Shown: positions 1 through 5,177, numbered from the stretch's first letter. The stretch is 6,096 nucleotides of DNA from Candidatus Eiseniibacteriota bacterium (GCA_016867695.1 VGIY01000163.1:1-6096); one strand, 5' to 3'. Notes: generated by a model from the letters alone, not told the origin. Numbers and translations: made by a program.

Positions 1-937
1 TGAGCATCGCCAGGCTCTCCTCGACCCAGACCGCCCACTCGCGCATGCGGGAAAGCCGGCGCTCGGGCGGCAGGCCGGCGACGGCGGGACCCGCTCCCGC
101 CCTGGCGGCATCCGCCCTCTCGATCGCCGCCTCGGCCTGCTCGCGCCAGCGGGCGAAGCTCGCGCGCAGATCGACGAGCGCCTGCGCCGCATCGGCGCGT
201 GCCTGCTCCTCGGCGGGAGAAGGGCGCACCAAACGCTCGAGGCGCTCCAGCTCCAAGGCCATCTCGGTCTGGCCGAGGAAGCAGCGCTCCGAGCGCTCGG
301 CGATCTCGCGCACGGCGCTCGATTCCCGGCGCCAGTCCTGCTGAAGCAGCTTCTCCAGGCGCGCGAGTCCCTGCGCCGCGTCGCGCAGACTCTCGGCGCG
401 GACGCGGAAGAAATCAAGCAATCGCCGCGTCTGCGGATGCGTGGCCCGCGCCCTGGGCCAGGCCAGCGGGTCGAGGCGCCCGACGACCGCGGCGTCGAGG
501 ACGGCGGCGATCTCGCGGCGCAGCGCCTCCAGCTCCTCCATCGCCTCGGCGCCGGAGAGATTCTGCTTCAACAGCACCTGCACGCGCCGCGACAGGTCGG
601 CCACTTCCCAATCGCCGGCCGGAGGCGGTCCCTTGGTGAGCAGCCGGATCTGACCCGCGTCCATCAGGCGCAGCAGCCAGGCGACCGGCCGGGCGACGCG
701 GTCCCCCATGTGGACGGCGAGGCCCGTCGCCAGCAGGAGCGCGGCCGCCAGCAGTCCGAGGAAGACGATCCCGGCGCGGGCGGTGGAGTGGGGGGCCAGC
801 GTGTCGCCGGGCAGGCCGATCAGCAGCAGCCCTCCCAGGCCGAGCAGCAGGACGGGCACCAGGAAGGCGAGCAGCATCCTGGAGCGCAATCCCCCCCGCG
901 CCGGGCGGGCGGGGCCCACGGGTCGACTGGACGGCAT
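1..937 (-). CDS. HAMP-like membrane signalling protein, N-terminal part (runs off left edge)
   Basis: This reading frame is open from an ATG at 937 to the window edge, giving 312 residues with no stop, so the C-terminal output domain is not visible. The start is fixed by an AGGAG ribosome site (944-948) six bases upstream. Residues 21-42 and 56-75 are two hydrophobic helices joined by only about 13 residues, so there is almost no extracytoplasmic domain. Residues 76-126 resemble a HAMP linker: a first helix with the typical proline (RPV, Pro84), a connector, then a second helix opening with D-W-E-V-A-D-L. From about 127 to 310 the protein is rich in Glu, Arg, Leu and Ala and looks helical or coiled-coil. 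HAMP segments pass signals from membrane helices to kinase, methyl-accepting or cyclase domains; which of these follows cannot be told. It is divergent from the sigma-54-driven gene at 1471. I am confident it is coding and only moderately sure of the HAMP assignment. Confidence 0.75.
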   Translation of the reverse strand, partial: MPSSRPVGPARPARGGLRSRMLLAFLVPVLLLGLGGLLLIGLPGDTLAPHSTARAGIVFLGLLAAALLLATGLAVHMGDRVARPVAWLLRLMDAGQIRLLTKGPPPAGDWEVADLSRRVQVLLKQNLSGAEAMEELEALRREIAAVLDAAVVGRLDPLAWPRARATHPQTRRLLDFFRVRAESLRDAAQGLARLEKLLQQDWRRESSAVREIAERSERCFLGQTEMALELERLERLVRPSPAEEQARADAAQALVDLRASFARWREQAEAAIERADAARAGAGPAVAGLPPERRLSRMREWAVWVEESLAML

Positions 938-1098
938 CAGGCTCTCCTGGCCGCGGGGCCGGCGCGCGCTCCGGAGGTGTCGCCGCAGGCCGCGGCGCGA
1001 CCGGAGGTTCGGAAGGGCATCCTGCACGGAGGGAGGCGCTGCGGGGTGCATTCCGCATACACCCGCGGCGCGCGAGGCCAGGGCGGTGGGGCGTGCGC

Positions 1099-1139
1099 GG
1101 CGTGCGGCCCGCCTCTCGCCGATGGGTCGGCCGCACGCC
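1099..1139. repeat. 11-bp perfect inverted repeat, distal candidate regulator site
   Basis: GGCGTGCGGCC at 1099-1109 is matched exactly by its reverse complement at 1129-1139, with a 19-base gap. The core half-site CGTGCGG recurs as a second inverted pair at 1259-1281. The element lies roughly 214-254 bp upstream of the predicted sigma-54 start and about 160 bp upstream of the leftward gene. It could bind an activator, or form a hairpin in a leftward transcript. There is no T-run, so a classic terminator is unlikely. Confidence 0.45.
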
Positions 1140-1228
1140 CGCGCGGCGGGAAGCGGCCGTCCGGAGCGGGCTCGAGTCCCTGCGGGCCCGGGGAGACGGC
1201 TCCCCATGCTCCACGGACAGCGCTGCTT

Positions 1229-1240
1229 AGCCGATCGGCT
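1229..1240. repeat. 12-bp perfect palindrome, candidate enhancer site
   Basis: AGCCGATCGGCT is fully self-complementary. It lies about 113-124 bp upstream of the predicted sigma-54 start, the distance at which enhancer-binding proteins commonly bind. CGGACA (1214-1219) and TGTCCG (1243-1248) form an inverted pair around it, and CAGCGCTG (1218-1225) is another palindrome. The centres do not coincide, so a single composite operator is not proven. Confidence 0.35.
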
Positions 1241-1258
1241 CGTGTCCGCCACGCGCGG

Positions 1259-1281
1259 CGTGCGGCGGGCCCATCCGCACG
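1259..1281. repeat. CGTGCGG inverted pair, proximal candidate regulator site
   Basis: CGTGCGG at 1259-1265 and CCGCACG at 1275-1281 are perfect 7-bp arms around a 9-base gap. The left arm sits inside GGCGTGCGGC (1257-1266), an exact copy of the 10-mer at 1099-1108. The pair lies about 72-94 bp upstream of the predicted sigma-54 start, a plausible enhancer position. No regulator can be named from sequence alone. Confidence 0.4.
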
Positions 1282-1326
1282 TCCGCTGTGCGCGCACCGG
1301 CAGCCTGGTCCGCCGTGCCGGACAAC

Positions 1327-1342
1327 TGGCACGACCGTTGCT
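1327..1342 (+). promoter_or_regulatory. Sigma-54 (RpoN) -24/-12 promoter
   Basis: TGGCACG-ACCG-TTGCT matches the sigma-54 consensus TGGCACG-N4-TTGCW at every defined base, including the flanking pyrimidine (C1326) and purine (A1334) of the extended consensus. The invariant GG (1328-1329) and GC (1340-1341) have the required spacing. Transcription should start near 1353, giving a leader of about 118 nt before the gene at 1471. By family knowledge such promoters are silent until an AAA+ enhancer-binding protein activates the closed complex. No such activator gene is visible here. Confidence 0.85.
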
Positions 1343-1420
1343 GATGCTCCCTGTTCGGAACCCGCTACCCAAAAGCTTGCGATCGGGAGCGGCGAAGTGT
1401 CAACGGGATTCTCGCGGTCT

Positions 1421-1451
1421 CCCGCGCGCGGGCGCGGGCCCGGACCGGGCC
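1421..1451. repeat. Two leader palindromes just upstream of the ribosome site
   Basis: CCCGCGCGCGGG (1421-1432) is a perfect 12-bp palindrome. GGCCCGG-A-CCGGGCC (1437-1451) has perfect 7-bp arms around one base. Both lie inside the predicted sigma-54 transcript, the second ending 7 bases before the TGGAG ribosome site. In RNA the second could form a 5-bp stem with a GGACC loop. A role in translation control or as an operator is inference. Confidence 0.4.
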
Positions 1452-1470
1452 AACAGCGTGGAGCGGCAGC

Positions 1471-2283
1471 ATGCGGGCCCTCGACCAGTACCTCGACCTC
1501 AAGGGCGCGACGCGCGAGTTGAAGCCGACCTACCACTTCATGATGAAGTGCCTGCTCTACTCGCGCATGGAGACGGGGCTGATCTCCAACAGGGACTACT
1601 ACGACGAGGACGTCAACGTCTACATCGCCCACCTGCTCAACTCGTTCATCGATCCCGCCTACATCAGGCGCTCGGGCAAGTATCTGTCGAAGTACGACAC
1701 CGAGGTCTTCCAGCGGCTGGCCGATTCGCAGGACTCGCGCCTCAAGTACACGATCTACAAGACGAACGCCGACTTCCTGCTCGTCTCGCTGGGCATCTTC
1801 AACAACGCCAACGGGGCCGATCCGCTGGGCCGCGGCTCGGGCGCCGCTTCGCCCGAGCGGCGCCTGGTGACGCCGACCGAGGAGGCATACGTCGGGCGCG
1901 GCAAGACCTACTACCGCTTCGCCTACACCTACAGCCAGCAGATCCACAATCCCCACGCGGCGATCACCGAGGTGCTCGAGAAGCTGAGCATCGGCTTCGA
2001 CAAGTACCTGCGCATCCTCGCCCACATGCGCGGCGAGTACCTGAACCTGATGGACCGCCTCTCGCGCGGGGAGATCTACCACCTGGAGCGCAGCATCGAC
2101 GAGGCGCGCAAGCAGGAGGACGTCCACGCCCTCCAGGACCAGTTCCTGGACCTCTTCCTGGAGTGGAAGCGCACCGGCGATCAGAAGGTCAAGGAGAGAA
2201 TCGGAAGAATCGTCGAGGCGATCAGGGCGCTCGACCCCGGCTTCTCGTTCGAGTTTCCCCAAGAGCCCGGAGGCGCGTGCTAG
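1471..2283 (+). CDS. Uncharacterised tyrosine-rich soluble protein, sigma-54 controlled
   Basis: This is a complete 270-residue protein. The ATG at 1471 follows TGGAG (1459-1463) by seven bases. I do not recognise the family. There is no signal peptide or membrane helix, so it is probably cytoplasmic. It has 19 tyrosines (about 7%), many in the first 100 residues, including paired YY at 43-44 and 147-148 and Y-rich stretches at 64-75, 93-96 and 147-154. Only two cysteines occur (27 and 270, the last residue). Residues 1-110 and 160-252 look helical; 112-145 is a Gly/Ser/Pro-containing linker that probably separates two helical parts. Residues 160-215 (alternating Leu and charged residues) could form a helical hairpin. 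The orderly amino-acid use and good start signal support real coding; the long antisense frame is its shadow. No ATP-binding, nuclease or DNA-binding motif is visible. The upstream sigma-54 promoter implies expression on a signal. Confidence 0.85.
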   Translation: MRALDQYLDLKGATRELKPTYHFMMKCLLYSRMETGLISNRDYYDEDVNVYIAHLLNSFIDPAYIRRSGKYLSKYDTEVFQRLADSQDSRLKYTIYKTNADFLLVSLGIFNNANGADPLGRGSGAASPERRLVTPTEEAYVGRGKTYYRFAYTYSQQIHNPHAAITEVLEKLSIGFDKYLRILAHMRGEYLNLMDRLSRGEIYHLERSIDEARKQEDVHALQDQFLDLFLEWKRTGDQKVKERIGRIVEAIRALDPGFSFEFPQEPGGAC

Positions 2284-2300
2284 GGCCGGAACCCCCTGTG

Positions 2301-2319
2301 CGGCGTCCTCGGGGCGCCG
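2301..2319 (+). terminator. Terminator-like hairpin after the unknown gene
   Basis: CGGCGTCC and GGGCGCCG pair as an 8-bp stem (one T-G wobble) around a three-base loop, 18 bases after the stop codon at 2281-2283. The stem is very stable, but no T-tract follows, so intrinsic termination is uncertain. Hairpins without T-tracts are often proposed as terminators in high-GC genomes. Confidence 0.4.
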
Positions 2320-2365
2320 GACCGGCTCGCGCGCGCGCGCACTCCCCGCTCCTTCCTCCGGAGCC

Positions 2366-2410
2366 CCCGCCCCCGGCCGCGCGGCCAGGCCGCGACGCGT
2401 CGGGGGCGGG
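2366..2410. repeat. Nested palindrome between convergent genes, possible bidirectional terminator
   Basis: Outer arms CCCGCCCCCG (2366-2375) and CGGGGGCGGG (2401-2410) are perfectly complementary. The 25-base interior contains most of two further palindromes, GGCCGCGCGGCC (2375-2386) and CGACGCGTCG (2393-2402), so it could fold as one long stem or as a branched structure. It lies between the stop codons at 2283 (plus) and 2488 (minus). A two-way transcription stop is the simplest reading; a dispersed intergenic repeat is the alternative. Confidence 0.4.
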
Positions 2411-2487
2411 CGCTGCGTCCGCGCCTCCGCCGCTGGCGCGCAGACGGCGGTCCGCAGCGCGCCTCAGCTCCGCCTACCCGAGCCCGC

Positions 2488-3954
2488 CTACCCCAGCTTG
2501 TAGTTCGGCGCTTCCTTGGTGATGGCCACGTCGTGCGGATGGCTCTCCAGCAGCCCCGCCTGCGTGACGCGGATGAAGCGCGCCTCGCGGCGCAGCTCGT
2601 CGATCGAGCGGGCGCCGCAGTAGCCCATCCCGGCGCGCACGCCTCCGATCAGCTGGAAGACGACATCGCCGACGCGGCCGCGGTAGGGGATCCGCCCCTC
2701 GACGCCCTCGGCGACGAGCTTCTGCGTCTCGGTGACGTCGCCCTGGGAGTAGCGGTCGCGCGCCCCCTCGCGCTGCATCGCGCCCATCGAGCCCATGCCG
2801 CGGTAGGTCTTGTAGGAGCGGCCCTGGTAGAGGATCGTCTCCCCCGGGCTCTCCTCGGTGCCCGCCAGCAGGCTGCCGACCATGACCGCGCCGGCGCCCG
2901 CGCCGAGCGCCTTGACGATGTCGCCCGAGTACTTGATCCCGCCGTCGCCGACGACGCGCACGCCGTGGCGGTCCGCCTCGGCGGCGCAGTCGAGAATCGC
3001 CGTGAACTGGGGCACACCCACGCCGGCGACGACGCGCGTCGTGCAGATCGCCCCGGGCCCCATGCCGACCTTGACCACGCTCGCCCCGGCGCGGGCCAGG
3101 TCGCGCACCCCCTCGGCGGTGGCGACGTTGCCGGCGATGATCGGCGTCGACGGGAAGCGGCGGCGCAGGCGCTCGAGCGCCGCCAGCACGTTCGCCGTGT
3201 GCCCGTGGGCGCTGTCGATGGCCAGGGCGTCGGCGCCCTTGCGCACGACCTCCTCGCCGCGCTCGATCGCCGCGTCGCCCACGCCCACCGCCGCGGCCAC
3301 CAGCAGGCGCCCCGGCTCGTCCTTGGCGGCGGCGGGGAAGGCGATGCGCTTCATGATGTCCTTGACCGTGATCAGCCCGCGCAGGCGAAAGTCGGCGTCG
3401 ACCACCGGCAGCTTCTCGATGCGGTGCTCGTGGAGGATCTTCTTGGCCTCCTCGAGACTCGTCCCGATCGGCGCGGTGACCAGGTTCTCGCGGGTCATGA
3501 CCTCGCGGATCAGCAGCGTGTGATCGCGGATGAAGCGCAGGTCACGGTTGGTGAGGATCCCGACCAGGCGTCCTTCCTCGGTGATCGGCACGCCCGAGAT
3601 CCGGTAGGTCTGCATGACCTCGAGGGCGCGGCCGATCGGCAGGTCGGGGGCCAGCGTCACCGGATCGGAGATCATGCCCGACTCCGAGCGCTTGACCTTG
3701 TCGATCTCGGCGGCCTGCTCGGCGATCGACTGGTTGCGGTGGATGACCCCCAGCCCGCCCTCGCGCGCCAGGGCGATGGCCATGCGCGACTCGGTCACGG
3801 TGTCCATGGCGGCGCTGAGCAGCGGGATGTTCAGGCGGATGCCGGGGCAGAGATCGACCGTCGTGTCGACTTCGCCCGGCAGGACCTCGGACTTGCGCGG
3901 CAGCAGGAGCACATCGTCGTAGGCGAGTCCCTCCCGCTCGATCCGAGATGCCAT
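2488..3954 (-). CDS. guaB: IMP dehydrogenase
   Basis: GuaB oxidises IMP to XMP with NAD+, the first committed step of GMP synthesis, as a cytoplasmic tetramer. The 488-residue length is normal. The N-terminus (AYDDVLLLPR, 11-20) is typical. Two CBS domains, the usual regulatory insert, cover about 95-150 and 153-210. The barrel then shows DSAHGHT (247-253), the active-site loop GMGPGAICTTR with catalytic Cys304, DGGIKYSGDI (337-346) for phosphate binding, YRGMGSMGAM (384-393), and the flap Arg401-Tyr402 pair. All key residues are present. Ala302 stands where Ser is common before ICTT, a tolerated position. The ATG at 3954 is chosen because an AAGGAGG site lies four bases upstream (3959-3965) and homology begins there; the frame stays open to 4860, but that extension is only an out-of-frame reading of the upstream gene. 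It lies 101 bp after the barrel gene on the same strand. No guaA is next to it here. Confidence 0.97.
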   Translation of the reverse strand: MASRIEREGLAYDDVLLLPRKSEVLPGEVDTTVDLCPGIRLNIPLLSAAMDTVTESRMAIALAREGGLGVIHRNQSIAEQAAEIDKVKRSESGMISDPVTLAPDLPIGRALEVMQTYRISGVPITEEGRLVGILTNRDLRFIRDHTLLIREVMTRENLVTAPIGTSLEEAKKILHEHRIEKLPVVDADFRLRGLITVKDIMKRIAFPAAAKDEPGRLLVAAAVGVGDAAIERGEEVVRKGADALAIDSAHGHTANVLAALERLRRRFPSTPIIAGNVATAEGVRDLARAGASVVKVGMGPGAICTTRVVAGVGVPQFTAILDCAAEADRHGVRVVGDGGIKYSGDIVKALGAGAGAVMVGSLLAGTEESPGETILYQGRSYKTYRGMGSMGAMQREGARDRYSQGDVTETQKLVAEGVEGRIPYRGRVGDVVFQLIGGVRAGMGYCGARSIDELRREARFIRVTQAGLLESHPHDVAITKEAPNYKLG

Positions 3955-3981
3955 GGCCCCTCCTTGCCGGCCGCCCGCGTC

Positions 3982-4004
3982 CGGCCCCTGCACAAGGGGG
4001 GCCG
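3982..4004 (-). promoter_or_regulatory. Intercistronic hairpin upstream of guaB
   Basis: CGGCCCC (3982-3988) and GGGGCCG (3998-4004) are perfect 7-bp arms with a nine-base loop, 16 bases before the guaB ribosome site. The rest of the 101-bp gap is C-rich on the plus strand (G-rich in the transcript), with an eight-base C run before 4049. It could separate expression of the two genes by partial termination or mRNA processing. There is no T-run. The role is inference. Confidence 0.35.
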
Positions 4005-4055
4005 CGGCTGCCCGCCGCCGCCCCCCGCGCCGTCGCCGCCCCCCCCGGTCGGGCG

Positions 4056-4841
4056 CTACTCGTCCGTGTCGTCCTCGCCCGGCCCGCGCCACTCCCGGGG
4101 AGCCTCCCGCTCCGCGGGGCGCTCGGCGTCCCGCGGCCGCACGACGAGGCCCTCCCGGGGGGAGAAGTAGTAGTTCACGCCGACGCGCAGGTCGGCGAAG
4201 AGGTCGTCGCCGCCGAGCGTGACCGGGAAGTTCTCGCCATGGACGCTGAGCATGTAGTGCGCCGTCGAGGTGATCGTGCAGGTGACATGGCCGCTGAGGT
4301 GGAACTCGCTGCCGAGGCCGAGGTAGGCGCCCGGCTCGACCGCGTGCAGCTTCCGGCCCGTCTCGGGGTCGCGAAGGAACCGGCTGTTCTGCCGGCGGGC
4401 CCACACATAGGCGCCGCCGCCGACGCAGAGCGACAGCGTCGTGCCGCCCACATCCGTCAGGCGGCGCTCGATGCCGATCGTCGTCGGGATCACCGAGGTC
4501 ACCGTGTCGTCGCTGTCGGCGTAGCTGTTCCAGCCGTAGCCGGTCTCGATCGCGACCAGGTGTCTCGTGTTCACGCGATAGCGGAAGACCGCCTTGCCGA
4601 TGGGGCGGACCTGCGCGGCGGAGCCCTCTTCGTAGGTCCAGGAGCTCGCCCCCGAGGCCCCGCCGGGCGGCGCGATCGGCTCCCGGAAGCGCCGCGCGTC
4701 GGCGTCGGCGAACCAGCGCATGGCGCCCAGGCTGACGCCGAAGCTGCCGAAGCCGTTCAGCTCGGAGCCGATCGCGGCCCCGCCGGCCGACGGCAGCAGG
4801 AGCAGGAGCGAGAGACCCGCCAGCGCCCGCAACCCTTTCAT
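4056..4841 (-). CDS. Outer-membrane beta-barrel protein with charged tail
   Basis: This is a complete 261-residue exported protein. Residues 1-23 are a signal peptide: MKGLR, a leucine-rich core, then a small-residue cleavage region ending GGAA. The mature part has alternating hydrophobic/polar strands with aromatic ends and short turns, as in small OmpA-like or outer-membrane beta-barrel (about eight-strand) proteins, for example 83-90, 94-105, 134-148, 171-184, 186-200 and the final strand DLRVGVNYYF (217-226). Such proteins sit in the outer membrane as porins, adhesins or structural proteins; no specific function can be named. Unusually, the last aromatic strand is followed by about 35 residues rich in Arg, Glu, Asp and Pro. 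Two cysteines (139, 188) could form a disulphide. The ATG at 4841 has a purine-rich GAGG-containing ribosome site just upstream and gives the signal peptide. The promoter at 4954-4982 drives it, and guaB may be read from the same transcript. Confidence 0.85.
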   Translation of the reverse strand: MKGLRALAGLSLLLLLPSAGGAAIGSELNGFGSFGVSLGAMRWFADADARRFREPIAPPGGASGASSWTYEEGSAAQVRPIGKAVFRYRVNTRHLVAIETGYGWNSYADSDDTVTSVIPTTIGIERRLTDVGGTTLSLCVGGGAYVWARRQNSRFLRDPETGRKLHAVEPGAYLGLGSEFHLSGHVTCTITSTAHYMLSVHGENFPVTLGGDDLFADLRVGVNYYFSPREGLVVRPRDAERPAEREAPREWRGPGEDDTDE

Positions 4842-4871
4842 GCCCTCTTCCCCTCTTCATCCTTCGTCAGC

Positions 4872-4893
4872 CGATCCGGAAGGGACCGGATCG
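4872..4893 (-). promoter_or_regulatory. 8-bp leader hairpin in the barrel-gene 5' region
   Basis: CGATCCGG (4872-4879) and CCGGATCG (4886-4893) are perfect arms around a six-base loop. The element lies in the predicted leader, about 30 bases before the start codon and about 54 bases after the predicted transcription start. It could stabilise the mRNA, control translation or attenuate transcription. No known riboswitch pattern is apparent to me. Confidence 0.45.
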
Positions 4894-4953
4894 AGAGGAC
4901 GCGGACAGCATTGCTCGGCTCCGCGAAGTCATCGCCAGCGCGTAAGTTGCCGC

Positions 4954-4982
4954 ACTATAGCGACCGTCCCTGACGGTGTCAA
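4954..4982 (-). promoter_or_regulatory. Housekeeping (sigma-70 type) promoter for the barrel gene and guaB
   Basis: On the minus strand TTGACA (4977-4982, all six consensus bases) is followed after exactly 17 bases by TATAGT (4954-4959, five of six). Transcription should start near 4947, leaving a leader of about 105 nt before the ATG at 4841. This is a strong match in an otherwise very GC-rich background, which makes chance unlikely. Confidence 0.85.
4963..4977. promoter_or_regulatory. Operator-like palindrome in the promoter spacer
   Basis: ACCGTC-CCT-GACGGT has perfect 6-bp arms. It lies between the -35 and -10 boxes and touches the -35 box. A protein bound here would block RNA polymerase, so repression is the likely mode if it is real. 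Next to it, GGCGCC-C-GGCGCC (4983-4995) abuts the other side of the -35 box. The cognate regulator is not visible. Confidence 0.5.
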
Positions 4983-5040
4983 GGCGCCCGGCGCCCTGCT
5001 CGATCACGCCCGCGGGGGGATCGGCGCCGGAAAAACCTCC

Positions 5041-5070
5041 TTGCCCGCGGGCGGGTCATACCGCTACCGT
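5041..5070 (+). promoter_or_regulatory. Weak candidate promoter for the tRNA gene
   Basis: TTGCCC (5041-5046) and TACCGT (5065-5070), 18 bases apart, partly match -35 and -10 boxes, and the start would fall a few bases before the mature tRNA 5' end at 5082. A short A5 tract (5031-5035) lies just upstream, where a weak UP element could be. The match is poor, and the tRNA may be read from another start. Confidence 0.3.
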
Positions 5071-5081
5071 CCCTCCGCTCG

Positions 5082-5155
5082 GGCGGCGTAGCTCAGCTGG
5101 TCAGAGCAGCGGAATCATAATCCGCGTGTCCGGGGTTCGAATCCCTGCGCCGCCA
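5082..5155 (+). tRNA. tRNA-Met (CAU anticodon), probably elongator
   Basis: All arms fold: acceptor GGCGGCG/CGCCGCC (5082-5088 with 5148-5154), D stem GCTC/GAGC, anticodon stem GCGGA/TCCGC with loop ATCATAA and anticodon CAT at 5116-5118, five-base variable loop, and T arm CGGGG/CCCTG with loop TTCGAAT (one G-T pair). The discriminator is A5155. CCA is not encoded and must be added by the CCA-adding enzyme. It is not the initiator: base 1 pairs with base 72 (G-C), and the anticodon stem lacks the three G-C pairs of fMet. A CAU anticodon could also be tRNA-Ile2 if TilS makes lysidine; overall it resembles elongator Met. It is convergent with recJ, 22 bp from its stop. Confidence 0.95.
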
Positions 5156-5177
5156 AGCCCTCCCCTTGCTCGCTCCC

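Larger units (their letters stand above)
938..1470. other. Divergent intergenic regulatory region
   Basis: This 533-bp gap separates two divergent start codons. I see no convincing gene in it; the open frames that cross it are out-of-frame extensions over the flanking genes. It holds a sigma-54 promoter (1327-1342), two inverted pairs of the half-site CGTGCGG (1099-1139 and 1259-1281), a 12-bp palindrome (1229-1240), a GGGGAG/CTCCCC hairpin (1190-1205), a 10-bp palindrome GTGCGCGCAC (1288-1297) and two leader palindromes (1421-1451). I could not find a convincing housekeeping-type promoter for the leftward gene. An imperfect hairpin around 1039-1066 lies in its expected leader. High GC makes short palindromes easy to find by chance. 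Confidence 0.7.

Noticed and set aside
971..1008. Direct repeat CCGGAGGT at 971-978 and 1001-1008
   Set aside because: Only 8 bp, in very GC-rich DNA; no further copies or symmetry.
414..1214. Minus-strand 266-codon frame
   Set aside because: It overlaps the HAMP-like gene in another frame, is Arg/Pro/Ala-rich and has no domain pattern.
437..1522. Plus-strand 361-codon frame over the HAMP gene and the intergenic region
   Set aside because: Antisense low-complexity shadow with no ribosome site or motif.
937..2262. Long minus-strand open frame (441 codons) opposite the gene at 1471
   Set aside because: It mirrors the plus-strand gene, is low-complexity (repeated Leu, Val, Asp, Glu, Arg) and lacks a ribosome site. 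High GC produces such antisense frames.
2469..2495. Short repeat of CCGCCTACCC around the guaB stop
   Set aside because: Two copies of 10 bp, one inside the gap and one overlapping the stop codon; too short to call an element.
708..2522. Plus-strand 604-codon frame spanning the HAMP gene, the intergenic region and the unknown gene
   Set aside because: Arg/Pro/Ala-rich shadow frame that overlaps two better-supported genes and the sigma-54 promoter.
4012..4055. G-rich tract on the minus strand as a G-quadruplex
   Set aside because: The long G runs (8 and 6) are separated by a 12-base loop, so a canonical four-run quadruplex with short loops is not clear.
2533..4170. Plus-strand 545-codon frame opposite guaB
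   Set aside because: Antisense mirror of guaB with Asp/Arg/Ala-rich composition.
3955..4860. N-terminal extension of guaB to an ATG at 4860
   Set aside because: The extra 302 residues are an out-of-frame reading of the barrel gene. GuaB homology and a strong ribosome site fix the start at 3954.
3948..4973. Plus-strand 341-codon frame opposite the barrel gene
   Set aside because: Antisense shadow that also runs through the promoter at 4954-4982.
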